Assembly (NCBI GenBank): GCA_009760855.2
Contig: WPIO01000285.1
Span: 22,501 to 86,500, forward strand
Length of the DNA stretch: 64,000 bases
Source of the DNA: Cristatella mucedo
Lineage: Eukaryota; Bryozoa; Phylactolaemata; Cristatellidae
Reading direction: 5' to 3'
Shown piece by piece: positions 1 to 11,120 of this stretch. Numbering within the stretch: the stretch's first letter is position 1; every line of letters starts with the position of its first letter. The position numbers and the translations under genes were made by a program. The notes beneath the pieces were generated by a model, which made no database searches, had not been told where the DNA came from, and was given only the letters and a program-made list of their open reading frames with translations.

Positions 1-1
1 G

Positions 2-2607
2 GAATGCTCGGACGACGATCGCGACGACGACATCGCCGCAGAGTGTCACGCCTGCAAGGATCTGTCGTCCGCCGCTAGCTGCTCCGACGTGCCGCCGTGG
101 CCTGCGCGGTTCAGCTTCGGAGTCCTGCTGGGCAACGGCAAGTTTGGCGAGGCATACTACGCCGAGCGTTTGCCAGACGGCGAGCCGTTCGTGATCAAGA
201 AGGTCGGGCTGGTGGCATCGGCTGCCAGCGGGCGCGGCTCGCTGTAGCTGCTGCTGCTGCTGCTGCGCCGGCTGCTGGCAGCAGCAGCCAAGGGCGCCTT
301 GGCTGCTGCTGCCACTGCTTTAGCGGCTGGCGAGAGCGTTCTTGGTCCGCACGTCCGGCCAGCAGGTTCGACGGAAGTGCTTCCAGGCCGATGAGTACCT
401 GCTGCCACGTCGCTTCCCCCACGAGAACGTCGTTCGAATGCTCGACCGTTGCGAGATCGAGGATGCCGTCTTCCTGCTGCAGGCCTACGTTCCAGGTTGG
501 CAGCGAGTGGCTGCTGCTTTGCGCCGAGCTCCGCTGCGGCTTCGGGACAGATGCTGCTGCTGAGCCGAAACCGACTGCTATTATTTATTAATTTATTATT
601 TTATTTACTAAGTAATCGTTATTTTATTTATATGTTAATTATAAAATGTATTACCACAGCTATTATTTATTATTTTAATTACAAATTAGTCTTTATTATC
701 TATACATTAATTAGTCATAAAGCAAAATATTATTAATTGTTACCACAGCAGCATGCCAGTGCCACTGCCTAGCGAGAGCCACTCAGAATTGTGGCACTGT
801 CGCTCAGAGCGCTGCTTGCTTGCCGTAGGTCGCACGCTGCAGGCTGTTTGGGACGAGCACGTCACACTGGGACGAACCATCGACGAGGCGAGCTTGGACC
901 AGCTCGGTGTCCACATGCTGCGTGCCCTCGAGCACCTCGCTCGCCACCGCGTCGTGCACCGCGACATCAAGCCGGCCAACATAATCAGAAGCCCCTGGTA
1001 CGCGGCCGGCTGCCGACGGCACTTGTGCTCAGCAACAGCGTCGGCAGTGCCGGCCAGTGTCCGGGTCGTGGAGAGCGGAGGCTGTGTGCTCGGGGTGCCG
1101 ACGTTCGTGTGCGCACAAGCGCTTGTGTGCATAAGCGAGCGAGTGCTCTCGTGTCTGCACATCTCGCGTGTGTAGCTAACCTAGCCTTACATTGCATGCA
1201 ATCGTGTCACCCGGAAGAATTAAAAACCTTTCGAGAAGAAAGCAATATGGCACGATCCTCACACACATAGCTGCTGCTGCCAGCGGGCAGTAACAAAATT
1301 AATAACGATACATTGTTTTTCTCCTCAAGAGAGATGTCAGTGTTTCGGCACTTTGCAGTTGCTGATAAGGAAGCATGTCTATTGGTGAGCTTGCAGACGG
1401 CCGAGGTGTACGGCCTTCCCTTGTGATGCCTGCTTTAGCAGTTCGCTGTGAGAGAAACATAGAGAGCTCTCCCTCCACTGCCTTTACAGCTCTGACGATG
1501 GTGTGCGATTTGTGCTTATCGACTTCGGTCTTAGTGAGCAGCTTTTGGACGGCGAACAAGTACGCTGCAATAGGGGTTTTCGAGGCTCGCCAGCTTACGC
1601 TGCACCCGAATGCCATAAAGTGTGCACGTCGAAAGTCTGTCGCGAAGGTGAGACTCGCTGTGTGTCACTGCCTCAACCAGGACCCCTCGCGGGCACCAGC
1701 TGTCCTGGCACAAAGCGATCCCAGTGAAGTGAGCGCCAGGGCCCCGCCCCCGCACAGAACAGGGGTTGCTGCTCGTTTCTGCGTGGGCTTGCCGCCCCAC
1801 GCGTGACGATATTTCTGCTGCACGCCGGCTTCCACTGGGCACTCTTGCTTGGCCTCCAGGATACAGCACGAAAGCCGACGTGTGGAGCCTGGGCATAACG
1901 ATGATGCAAATGTGCAGCTTCAAAGTGCCGTTCTCCGGCAAATCTTGCAACGACATTAAGTGGCTGGTAAGCGACCACAACTGTGTTCCTCCGCCTGCTG
2001 CTGATGCCTGCCTGATGCCTGCTGCTCCTGCTGCCTGCATATGCTGCTGCCTCCTGCCTGCTACTGCCTGCTGCTGCTGCTGCCTGCTGCTGCCTCCTGC
2101 CTGCTACTGCCTGCTGCTGCTGCTGCCTGCTGCTGCCTCCTGCTCCTGCTGCTGCCTCCTGCTCCTGCTGCTCCTGCTGCTGCTGCTTCCTGCTCCTGCT
2201 GCTCCTGCTGCTCCTGCTGCTGCTGCTTCCTGCTCCTGCTGCTGCCTCCTGCTCCTGCTGCTCCTGCTGCTCCTGCTGCTCCTGCTTCCTGCTCCTGCTG
2301 CCACACTCGGTCGAGAAGTGGCTTCACGGCACTTGTTAGCTCGATCTGTGAGTCAGCAGAACAAAGGAAGGTCTTTTGCCACTTGCAGCTGCTGAACCAG
2401 CCCGAGCTGGTGCAGACCTACGCTCGTGATAAAGGTGTCGTCCGCTGCTCGCCCACCTGGCGCGACCTGCTCGCTCGCATGCTCTCACCTGATGCCGGAA
2501 CTCGTCCTTCGGCAGGCGTACTGCTCGAAGAGCTGGACAGAAAGTGCGCGCTGGCGCTGCCCGACCTTGATTTCCTTCAGTGTCAGGCCCGAGCAGCCCA
2601 CTGCTGA
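2..2607 (+). CDS. K1: divergent serine/threonine-type protein kinase (5' partial)
   Basis: Six exons are read: <2-202, 366-495, 829-997, 1490-1647, 1860-1966 and 2389-2607 (TGA), all with GT-AG borders and continuous frame (junction phases 0,1,2,1,0). About 327 residues are visible; the frame is open at the window edge, so the start lies upstream. The product shows a glycine loop LLGNGKFGEAYYAE, the lysine in FVIKK, an alpha-C region ending PHENVV, the catalytic loop VVHRDIKPANII, the magnesium loop LIDFGLS, an APE segment (YAAPEC) and KADVWSLG of helix F. All catalytic residues are present, so an active kinase is expected (family knowledge). Substrate and subfamily are not recognised. The N-terminal stretch is rich in Asp and Cys and resembles that of K2. 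The C-terminus carries LPDLDFLQ, related to repeated LPDF motifs in K2. Exons 2 and 3 have exactly the lengths of the matching K2 exons (130 and 169 bases). Confidence 0.88.
203..365 (+). repeat. K1 intron 1 with CTG/CAG triplets and a perfect hairpin
   Basis: This short intron is almost entirely CTG/CAG triplets. Positions 277-293 and 297-313 are perfect 17-base reverse complements separated by three bases (gcg), so the transcript could fold into a tight CAG:CUG hairpin next to the acceptor. The matching intron of K2 (8396-8544) is also triplet-rich. Confidence 0.8.
575..742. other. AT-rich block inside K1 intron 2
   Basis: K1 intron 2 (496-828) contains about 165 bases of almost pure AT, made of ttatta-type words, in otherwise GC-rich sequence. 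The motif ccacag occurs inside it near 654 and again at its right border near 744. The contrast suggests an inserted remnant or simple-sequence expansion. No terminal repeats or coding capacity are visible. Confidence 0.45.
1990..2305. repeat. CTG/CTC triplet array in K1 intron 5
   Basis: About 300 bases of interrupted ctgctgctc and ctcctgctg units lie in the intron between the helix F exon (ends 1966) and the last exon (starts 2389). It creates long open frames on both strands (poly-Leu/Cys/Ala/Gln), which are repeat artefacts and not exons. Confidence 0.9.
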
Positions 2608-3380
2608 CACATGATGGCAGCATAGAGATGAGAAGGGCAGGTGTTGTCGGCCTTTCCTCTGTCATTCTCCCTCCCTCCCTTCCTCCCTCCCTCCCTTCCT
2701 TTCTTCCTCCCTCCCTCCCCTCCCTCCCTCCCTCCCTCCCTCCCTCCCTCCCTCCCTCCCTCCCTCCCCCTGCAGCGGTTATGCATGCATGCTGTCCCAC
2801 CGTTGGGTGCAGAGATTTCGTATGATGACACAGATTTTTGTCACATTTTTGCCACACACGTGTATGTGGCAAACTTTCGACCCCATTCGTTTTGTTCCAC
2901 TCCTTGCTTAGTGCCACTTAACTTTTTAGAGCAATCGGTAGCTAGCTTGATTTGCTTGGCCAGACGGCTGCTTCACCACACCACATATACCCTAACCCTT
3001 GTGCACCACACCCCCTTTCTGAGTTGTTGGCTCGTGGCCAGGCCCTGAGGAAAGGCCGTTGTAGTGCGATTGTGGGCCGATTACCCGTTGGTGATAGATG
3101 CACTCACCTCACGTTCGCCTGTGCGCGATTCTATGAGAGAATATTGAGGCTCGCCTGTCGATGACGAGCTCGTGTCTGTGCCGTGCCGGTCGAAACTTTG
3201 TGCTAGCCACAGCTATTTCCGGAGAAATGTTTTGCTCGCTGTTAAGCCTTGCTGTCGTGGATCTTTCTCGATCTCGATCTTGATCTTGATCTTTCTTTGC
3301 TGCCTACCAGTAGCTGCCATGAAACGGAAGTCTAATGAACCTTTGCAATCTAATAAATTTGCACATTCTATATTGATTGC
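2608..3380 (+). other. K1 3' untranslated region with poly(A) signal
   Basis: After the K1 stop codon no further open exon is seen. A canonical AATAAA lies at 3352-3357, about 750 bases downstream, and is the likely polyadenylation signal. The inferred UTR contains a TCCC tetranucleotide tract. Transcript data are absent, so the end is inferred. Confidence 0.5.
2669..2770. repeat. (TCCC)n pyrimidine tract
   Basis: About 100 bases of tccc/tttcc units, purely pyrimidine on the + strand. It lies in the inferred K1 3' UTR. Open frames across it are low-complexity artefacts. Confidence 0.9.
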
Positions 3381-3384
3381 ACTC

Positions 3385-4055
3385 GTATTTGGAAATTGAA
3401 GTGTTCAATCGTCAATGCTCAATGCTCAGCTGCTCTCGGTCTGCTGACACTTACAGCCGCATGTGTAGCAGTAAACGTGGAGCACCCATTGTATATTCTT
3501 TGTGTGCATTATATGCGTGAGCGAAAGCAGAGCGTATTTGCTCAGCAGTGAGTCGCAGGCCTCGATAGATGTTGGAGTCTCTCAGCCGACAAACTAGTTG
3601 CTCGTCGGCTGTTTCCACAGCATCAATAAAATTGCACTTTGTGGGCTTGCACATACCATGGGCTCGTGCCCATGTGTATCACTCCTGCCATTGGTATTGC
3701 AGTAACAGTACTCTGGGGGAGGGCCACTGGCCGGGCTCAGCTCTGCTTTCTGCTTCCACTTCTCCGGCTCTGCCACCTCCTCCTCCTCGGAGGCCTGCTG
3801 CTGCTCTGTAGTGAAGCTGCTTCGTCTGTAATACTTTGCATGTCATCCCTCTGATCCCTCCAGTTAATGTTGTATACTTTGACAAACTGTCAACCCTAGG
3901 AATCCTCTTTACATGTTCATTAATGTTGCTCATGGTAATCCAAATTCGATACATTGAAGAAGTGTAGGCATTATTGCGAATGTAGGAAACTACCACCACA
4001 GGTGAGCAAAACTAGAGGAGGCACCTACCAAGCAAATCAAGAAAGAGCCGAGTAC
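3385..4055. other. Intergenic stretch, nothing recognised
   Basis: Mixed-composition DNA between the K1 poly(A) signal and the next SINE. Short open frames exist on both strands, but none shows a known motif, splice-bordered exon structure or repeat family. Confidence 0.4.
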
Positions 4056-4059
4056 ATCG

Positions 4060-4210
4060 TAGCTGATTAAACAGCCTCTTTTTATAAAGCGACAGAAGAG
4101 CCTTTACGGCTATCACCACCGCTTGCAGTAGCAATAAAGAATCTCCAACGGCAGGAATCGAACCCACGACCTCGGCCCCGAGGTCGTGAAAGCAACCTCA
4201 CGACGGTAAC
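4060..4210 (-). mobile_element. SINE-A (tRNA-derived SINE), minus strand
   Basis: Read on the minus strand, this has a B-box-like stretch (complement of gaacccacgacctcgg near 4160-4175), then the family body whose complement reads gcttgcagtagcaataaag and agagcctttacggctat, and an end at aacagcctc. It matches copies at 14.85, 15.40, 36.94 and 51.04 kb. A clear box A is not intact here. Confidence 0.75.
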
Positions 4211-4214
4211 AGGC

Positions 4215-4915
4215 CATACGCAAGAGCCGGTAAATTTTGGGGGCAAAAGAAGGGCCTGTGCAATATTCAGTCTTCGTGGGCATGCGAATATGCCGCTGAC
4301 GCCTACTGAAAGCCGATCAGCCTGTGAGTGCACTATACAAAGCTAATGCATAACACAGGCATAGTCTCTGTGGCTCTGTGGAGTTTCAGACGGACATGCA
4401 TTGCATTACATTACGGACAGCTGATCTTAAATACGTGGGTGTGCTTTCCAGTTCTGGCTGCGATCCGTTGATGGAGCTGCAACAAGTGCTAGGCAATCTT
4501 ACAGCAGATTTCTGCTGTGGGGAGGACCCACCGTGGCCAAGAGCAAGCACTGACGTATGAATAAGTGACAACTAGCTGGTGATGGTAGAAGAGTCTCCTC
4601 ATTTCTGCTCATCATAGCTAGAATAGCTCAGGCCAGTGTGCAGCACAAACATAAGTTATTCTAAATCTTAGCGAAAGCATAAACATGGAAACACAAGTTA
4701 TTCTAAATCTTAGCGAAAATCTTCGAGGCTTCAAAAAAGAAACCAAAAGCTCAATTCTCCTACTTTTACTCGTGCAAAACTATGCATGAGATTTCGCCAG
4801 CAAGAGCTAGCATTCGAGAAGGATTACGCAGAGCTCGAGCCATCAGCTGGCTCGAGCTCTGCGGTTGGCTTAAATAAAAAGAACAATCGAACTATTTCGG
4901 TCGATCTACTCCTAT
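4215..4915. other. Intergenic stretch with a short direct repeat
   Basis: No gene is recognised. The word acaagttattctaaatctta (with minor variation before it) occurs twice, near 4650 and 4695, which looks like a small local duplication. Small open frames are unsupported. Confidence 0.35.
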
Positions 4916-4918
4916 ATT

Positions 4919-5027
4919 TGCATAATAATAATAATGATAAGAATAATAATCTTGATACAGTGCCCTCAAAGAACTCAATCTCTTTGTAGGCACTTTATTA
5001 TATTTGCTGCAAAGGAAGCACGATCCA
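4919..5027 (-). mobile_element. L2-type LINE 3' end (tail only)
   Basis: On the minus strand this reads as the LINE 3' terminus found throughout the window: a gcagcaaat-type word, a diverged aaagcgcctagaaagagatt hairpin arm, the partner arm gagggc(g)ct, then an ATT-rich tail (ataataataat on the + strand at 4921-4932). It is a severely 5'-truncated copy. Confidence 0.75.
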
Positions 5028-5993
5028 ATAATAAAGTCGACGACGATGGCTTTGCTAGCGAGGGCTTGAGTTTCACCAAGTTCGCTGGTATACATTCGAT
5101 GCAACGAGCGTTATTGTGAAGTTCACGACTCTGAGTTCAAAGGTCTCCCAATCTCATACGGTCAACTCCTAACGTAAGCCCATCCCTATGGAAGTAGCAA
5201 AAGCGCGTTTTATCTGGAGAGAGCTGAAATGAGGGTTACAGTATCGGTGGATACAATCCTGTGCCTCTTCAGAAGTAGGCAAGCTGGTGCCATTTTTTCA
5301 TTGTATTTCCCGAACTACTAGTATGTAAGCATGCGAAATGTGGAAGCAAATTGGAAAGGAATGCTTCATTGCCGTAGTCTTTTGAATGGCTAACTTCAAA
5401 TAAACCTTCAAAGTTTTGATCCAATTTCTTGGACATACCACAGGAGCCGCTATCAATGCAGACGCTATTTTAACGATCGACTTGACATTCGTAGCCAGCC
5501 AGAGTCAGGGTATCTGCTCCATATATATCTAGTCCACCGAACAAATCCTACGTATCTGCTCCTCGTTGTCTAGTCCACCGAACAAATCATGAGCTAGCTA
5601 TTCGACGGTGCCGTCGCATGCATAGCCAATGCATGGGTTGGAGGCTGGCCCATTCGTTGGAGGCCAGCCTATGGGTAGGAGGCAAGCACACTGACGGCAA
5701 CGCCATGGTTATAGCACTAGCTCTTTAACAGGAGGGCAGCGATGAATTTGGAAACGGAGCGGCGCATTTTCAGTATTCATTCCATAATGAAAGACAAGCT
5801 GTACGACGAATAAAAAATTTGAGAGTTGACATCTCTTGCGCGTGTGCCGCTTCGAAGCCACAACCTAGCCGCTTCCCGAGGTCTCTGAATCGCTATCTCA
5901 CCTCATTGCATCACGTGAGGGAAGTCCCCTACAAGGATTGGGCGCCATTGTGTTGGGAGGTTACTGGTATGTAGTCTCCATCGCGTCTTCATA
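5028..5993. promoter_or_regulatory. Upstream region of K2 with a duplicated motif and an E-box
   Basis: No coding exon is recognised. Two near-copies of a segment containing gtatctgctcc and ctagtccaccgaacaaatc lie at 5510-5547 and 5552-5588. A palindromic CACGTG E-box is at 5912-5917, 77 bases before the proposed K2 start codon. No TATA box is obvious. The promoter role is inferred from position only. Confidence 0.35.
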
Positions 5994-7451
5994 ATGTCGG
6001 CGTTGGAGTACCGCTGGCCGTCCAAGGAAAAGCACAAGGTTAGCCTCGATGGCCTTCTGCTGGAGGAGAGTTATCGGCCTCCGCTGTCTGCTAACAGCAC
6101 GGTGAGTAGTAGCTGCTGGCCCGATCTAAACCCGCTCGAAGTGTTAGCGGTTGGGTCGTAGGTGCCGTGCAGGCCTACACATTTCCTGATGCTAAAGAGA
6201 TGTTTGTCACTTTAATTGACCCAATTACAATCTACCCGTAGAGACAGTGCAGACAGCGATCGAGTAGCTCGGTTGCTTCTGGAAGGCTGAAGTTACAGCT
6301 TTCAGCTTGCGGCTACCGCCGCTCGGTCCGTAACAGTACATGTGATATCACCGAGTCCGGTTTGTGATGGTTGCCGTACGTTACTCGGGGCTATCGGTCT
6401 CTGTTGCCAGATCACGTAACGCAATACATGTAACTTTAGAAATGAAATTTATCTATAATCTTTGCATTTCGCGCCTCACATATAGCCGCGTGGATGTGTG
6501 TTCATTGAAATTACTGGGCGACTTCAAAACCGGATCGGCCAGGCTACCCAGCCAGTGCTACCGACGCCAGTACCCAGCCAGTGAACCGCTGCCGCTTGGC
6601 ATACGATCGCATTCACATGAGGCTAACCTGCTGAATATAAAATGTAAACCTTTAAAATCAGATTTCCACTAAATTCGTGTCGGAGGTACGCTGGGGGTGA
6701 CACACCGATGGCTAACTGCTGCCATAATGCCTCTTGTTAAAGCTGGAAAAAGTGAAGGGAAGCAGATTCGCCTGCCTGATTTATAGAGCAGCAGACGAGC
6801 CGTCTAGCGGCCGTCGCTCTCGCTTGCAGTGGGCATTAAAGGACTGCCTGCAACAGGTTTTGAACCCACGACACAGCTCTTGAAGTGCAAGTACATTATA
6901 TGTCATAATAATAGTGAGACACTTGCATAGACCGCTAAGAGAGCTAAATCGCTTTCTAGCCACTTTTTTCTGCACGGCCAAGAAAGCATGACCATTGGTT
7001 AATTAAAACATTCACAGCGTCAGTGCTTTTTTGAATGTCTAGACTGGACTGTCGTGACGTCATTCGGTTACAGGCTTTGGGTGCATGCAATCTAAAGGCA
7101 CGGTCTCCAAAAGGTTTGAGGTTGGTTACATGTATAGCTAAAAGATTCGAGTCAGAAGAGTTCTTCCGGTCCATCACCCGCACTGCCTGTGGGTCTGGGC
7201 CCAATGGTGCTGTGCTTGAACGTCCCGACCCAGGTTTGTGGGTTGGAGTCACGCATTGGGCAACTCTTTATTGCCCACAGCGAGCAGAAGTGACGGTGCC
7301 ACATGACTCTTCCTCCTCCTCTACATAAATGAGGAATTGTTGAATCAGCCGACCTTGTACTCGATGGGAGATAGTGTTGTGTAGGGTGTGCAGCAAACAA
7401 TCTACTTTTCAAATCGGTGCGGCTTGACGCGACGGTGCGCTTGTGCTCACC

Positions 7452-7493
<42 letters not shown>

Positions 7494-10400
7494 CGAAAAA
7501 CCGGCCACAGCCCAGTTCAGTCTAGTCGTCGCTCACGGCCCGGTCGTTTGCTCTTTGGCAGGCGACCGACGAACTGGAAGAAGACTGTCAATTCACGCCG
7601 TGCCGAGACTTAGCCGAGGAAGGGCGCAAAAAAGCAGACCCGACCGAGTACCGCAAGCGCCTCGAGACCATCGGCTGCGGTGTCTGCTGTTCGCCTCCGT
7701 CGGTCAAGGCCGAGGATGGAGGATTCCAGCTCGGGATCGGCTGCGGTCCGGCGCCCGTCGCTCTGGCCGAAGCCAAGCAGCCCGCTTCGCTGGCCGCCGA
7801 CTGCTCCGACGAGCTGTGGTCGGCGTTCACGCAGGACGACGACGAGTGTTGCCGGTCCGTGAAGACCTGCAGCAGTGGCGGCTCACATCCGGTTCAGCCA
7901 TGTCACAGTCCGGTCGCTGCCGGCCCTGCCGAGAACGTGGCGATGCGCTCGACTGCTAGCGCCAGCTACGCCGACGATGCCGAGGCCGTCGCGCCGCCGT
8001 CGGCCGACGGCTTGCGCTGCGCGCGTGCGTCGCCGGCGCACCATCGCCAGGTGGCCGAAGAGACAGAGCAACTGCAACTGCCCGTGATGCTCGAGGCAAT
8101 GGACGTCGCCGGCGCCGACCCGCCGCTGCCGTCTGCTGTGGCGGCGGTCGGTCAGCCCGCGTCGCCCGTGCGAGTGCCGATGCAGTGCTCGGACGACGAC
8201 CGGGAGTGCACGGCGTCGTCTTTGGCAGCGCACGTCGTTTACCGCTCATCCGTCGACTCCGAAGCCGACGCCTACACGTGGCCGCCGATATTTTCCGAGC
8301 ACCTGAAAGTAAAGCATATGGTCGGCTGCGGCCAATTCGGCAAAGTTTACGTTGCCAAGTGGCATGCCGACAGTACCACGGTCGTCGTCAAGATGGTGCG
8401 TGGCAGCGTTGCGTTGCTCATGTGCCGCAGCTCGGGTATGCAGCAGCAGCTGCAGCAGCAGCAGCTGCTGCAGCAGCTGCTGCTGCTGGTGCTGGCGCCA
8501 CCGCGGCTCGTGGCCTACTCATGGCTGCACCATCATTGCTGCAGATCAAAGAAGACACGTACAGGGACGAGGAGTTCATCCTACCGTATAAATACCCGCA
8601 CGAGAACATCGTTCAAATGCACAGCAAGGTGCACATCGACCGCAGAATTTATCTTTTCCAAGATTACATTATAGGTAACGCGAGTTGGCCGCCTGCTCGC
8701 TTGCACGCGTAACTCCCGCCGTAGCAGCTCTCCACTTAGCTGCCTTCGTAAACCGCCGCCGTGCTATGCGGCCGGCTACGCTGCTGTCTTTGCACTCGTT
8801 GCTGTGTGGTAGGCGCCGCGGCCAGATGAACCTGCCGCTGCTGAGGCTGCGATTTTGCTGGCTCGCACGCAGGCTGCGCCCTGGATGCGCTGTGGCACGA
8901 GAACGTCCAGCGGGGCCGCACTCTGGACGACGCCGACCTGGACGCGCTGGGCTTCCAGATGCTGGACGCTCTGCGCCATCTCGAGGCTCATCGAGTGGTG
9001 CACCGAGACATCAAGCCCGCCAACATAATCAGGAGCTATCGGTAGGCTGCCCTGGTTCCCGGAAGTGTGCTCTCACTCTGGCCGCCGGCAAACGGAGCTC
9101 GTTAGTTAGTCTGCCTCTGGCTACGTGCACGGGTCACGTGCCGTGTAGTGCATTCCCCTCTATTTAGTCATCCATCGTTCTGCCGGCATTCGGAGCTCGC
9201 TAACGTATCTCTCTTCCTTCACTAGCCCCAGTGCTTACGTGCGTGCGTGAACGAACGCTTGACTACTCATCATAGGCGAGGAGGAGGACGACGGGGGGGG
9301 GGAGGGGGAGGGGAAGCCGGAAACAGGCCCTGCGCTCCACTGGCCCGACCCGACCGGGGGTGGGGGGCCCAGTCTGGTAACGTTCCCTGCCAGCCTTTTC
9401 TGCCACTAACCTGCCTCTGCTCCGTGTGTATTTCGCTCGTGCGTGCAATGTGACAGTGTGTGCATTGTGTCACTATCCAATCGACGTATCTCATTTTTAG
9501 CAATTGTAGTGAAGTGGCTAGAAAGATGATTAATTGCACGAAGATGCCACCTTCCCACTAGATGCATAATGCATCACGTCCTGCCCGTCTGTTAATGCCT
9601 CTCTTTCTCTCTCCCTCTGTCTGTCCCTCCCTCCACTCCCTCTTTCTCTCTTCTATCCATTCGATTTTCGGAATCCGCGAGTTTCGTTTGCTCTCCTTGC
9701 TTGTTTGTTTATTCACACGGCACCTCTTCCATCTCTGCCTCCGTTGCTCGCTAGTCTTGGTTGACTTGGCCAAGCCGTGTTGCGTGGTGCCCTTGATGAG
9801 CTTGAGTACGTTTGTAGTTACGAGAGAGGCATACACTACGTACTCATCGACTTCGGCTTTAGCGAGCAGCTCATGGATGAAGAGGAGGTGCGCTGCGTGG
9901 ACGGCTTCCGTGGCTCGCTGGCCTACTCGGCTCCCGAGTGCTGCCGGTGCTGCCCCAAGTCGAAAGTGTGCCGCGAGGGTGAGCCGCTCACTCTCTTTCT
10001 CTCTCTCTCTCCCTCTCCCAGTCTCCTTCCCTTGTGCCCTTCCTCCTCGTCTGTCTCGCTCCGTCTGTCCTCTCTGGCGACAAGTTGTCGCCGCACAGGA
10101 CAAGACAGGACCCGGCTAGCGTCTCTTGGTTCTCTCCTTTCGGCGCCGACGTCTCCCGTCGCCCTCCCCCACCCCACCCCTAACCTGCGCTGTCGTACGT
10201 GGATGGCGTCAGCTGACGCCGACGTCTCCTTCCGTCGCCTCAGGTTACAGCACCAAAGCCGACGAGTGGAGCCTCGCAGTCACGCTGATGCAGATGTGCA
10301 GCTTCAAAGTGCCGTGGCATCACTACGTATGCTCTAGCCGCGACCTGATAGAGAAGGTGAGGTCAAACCGGCCCTCCCACCGTTGTCCGCCCTCCCACCC

Positions 10401-11120
10401 ACATCTGTGAAGTGCCTGGAAAGAGATTCGGTTCCTATGAGGATGCTATGCAAATGTATTAGTATCATTGTTATCTTTTGTTGTCGTTATTGTCCAGCTA
10501 CGCTGCTCTGATTCGCTGGATGCCCATGGCCCTTGCCTGGGCCCGAGGAACTTTGGCCGGCTAGTCAAGGTCACTAGGTCAAGCAGACACCCCTGTCGGC
10601 CTCTGAACTCGACTCTCGACTTCCTTAAAACTTGCAACGATTGGCTGCCTCGGCCGGCAGGCACTACTAGCCTTGACGTCGAGACGCTGAGCGACGAGAG
10701 GATGCTGGTCCTGTCGCAGGCCACCTCCTTTGTCTCGCGATTGTCTGCTGCTTGCCCCATCAGTTGAGGCCTAGCGCATTGATTGGCTCTCATGTTTTCC
10801 TTACTTAGCTACTGCATCAGCCGCAGCTCATGCAGGCCTACGCCAAGGATGCCAGCCTGGTGTGCTGCACCTCCTGGTGGCGTGACGTACTCGTCAGGAT
10901 GCTCTCTCCGAGAGCGGCAGCACGTCCATCGCTGGAGGCGCTGCTGGACGATGCAGACAAGAAGCGGCAGATGTCGCTTCCCGACTTTGGCGCACTGCAA
11001 GACGACGTAGCAGCGGGCTTACGCTGCCGCAGCCGACGCACTTCGGTAGAAAATCCGAGTGACCAGTTCTCACTTCCTGACTTCGCCATTCTTGAGGAAG
11101 AACCGAGCGGTATTTCGTGA
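5994..11120 (+). CDS. K2: divergent serine/threonine-type protein kinase, apparently complete
   Basis: Seven exons are proposed: 5994-6101, 7562-8395, 8545-8674, 8873-9041, 9818-9978, 10244-10356 and 10821-11120 (TGA). They total 1815 bases, giving 604 residues. Exon 1 starts MSALEYRWPS and ends at a strong g|gtgagt donor in phase 0, fitting the phase-0 acceptor at 7562; this link is inferred, because a TAG closes the frame just before 7562. Residues about 37-275 are an acidic, Cys-rich, probably disordered N-terminus. The kinase domain has GCGQFG (291-296), Lys313, Glu323/324, HRD (401-403), DFG (425-427), APE (452-454) and ADEWSLA. All catalytic residues are present. The C-terminal tail has two LPDF motifs (SLPDFGALQ, SLPDFAILEEE). 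An acceptor at 10827 would drop two residues. Intron 1 holds SINE and LINE debris. It is a paralogue and head-to-tail neighbour of K1; substrate unknown. Confidence 0.85.
6780..6890 (-). mobile_element. SINE-A, diverged, in K2 intron 1
   Basis: The + strand order is tatagagcagcagacgag, then cgcttgcagtgggcattaaa, then gaacccacgac. This matches the minus-strand order of family SINE-A with many substitutions. The head with box A is missing or degraded. Confidence 0.55.
6900..7175 (-). mobile_element. L2-type LINE 3' fragment in K2 intron 1
   Basis: Minus-strand translation gives the C-terminal LINE signature (NLKPFGDRAFRLHAPKACN), matching NLKSFGDRAFSSYAPKACN of other copies. It is followed toward 6900 by a degraded hairpin tail. 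The copy is old, judged by its substitutions. Confidence 0.7.
7180..7345 (+). mobile_element. SINE-A, diverged, plus strand
   Basis: The segment contains gtgggttggagtcacgc as a degraded B-box region, then ctttattgcccacagcgag, and ends near ctacataaatgaggaattgtt and gaatcagc. This is the element order of the better copy at 15396-15578. It abuts the minus-strand LINE fragment, so K2 intron 1 is a small nest of transposon debris. Confidence 0.5.
7455..7492. repeat. Poly(C) tract, 38 bases
   Basis: An uninterrupted run of 38 C lies in K2 intron 1, about 70 bases before the exon 2 acceptor. It could form a G-quadruplex on the minus strand and is a likely place for length errors. The proline-rich open frame across it is an artefact. 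Confidence 0.95.
8396..8544 (+). repeat. K2 intron with CAG/CTG triplet core
   Basis: This 149-base intron contains cagcagcagctgcag and ctgctgctgctg runs at about 8437-8490, self-complementary in places. It separates the same two kinase exons as the triplet-rich intron 1 of K1. Its length is not a multiple of three, so retention would shift the frame. Confidence 0.85.
9285..9368. repeat. G-rich run in a K2 intron
   Basis: Several runs of 4-9 G occur close together (9292-9314, 9356-9368) in the intron between the HRD exon and the DFG exon. Four or more G-runs within a short span fit a G-quadruplex on the + (transcribed-RNA) strand. No coding signal is seen. Confidence 0.5.
10405..10490 (+). 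mobile_element. L2-type LINE 3' tail remnant in K2 intron
   Basis: The segment reads gtgaagtgcctggaaagaga, then a diverged second hairpin arm and gctatgcaaatgtatta with a degraded ATT tail. It belongs to the tail variant also seen at 24.8, 28.0 and 58.4 kb. Confidence 0.6.

Noticed and set aside
2041-2607. 188-codon frame joining the CTG repeat to the last K1 exon
   Set aside because: Only the part from 2389 aligns with K2; the Leu/Cys/Ala part is intron repeat.
2985-3000. Telomere-like ccctaaccct word
   Set aside because: A single occurrence, not an array.
7417-7959. 180-codon frame with a long proline run
   Set aside because: The prolines come from the poly(C) tract, and the K2 exon uses another frame across the same bases.
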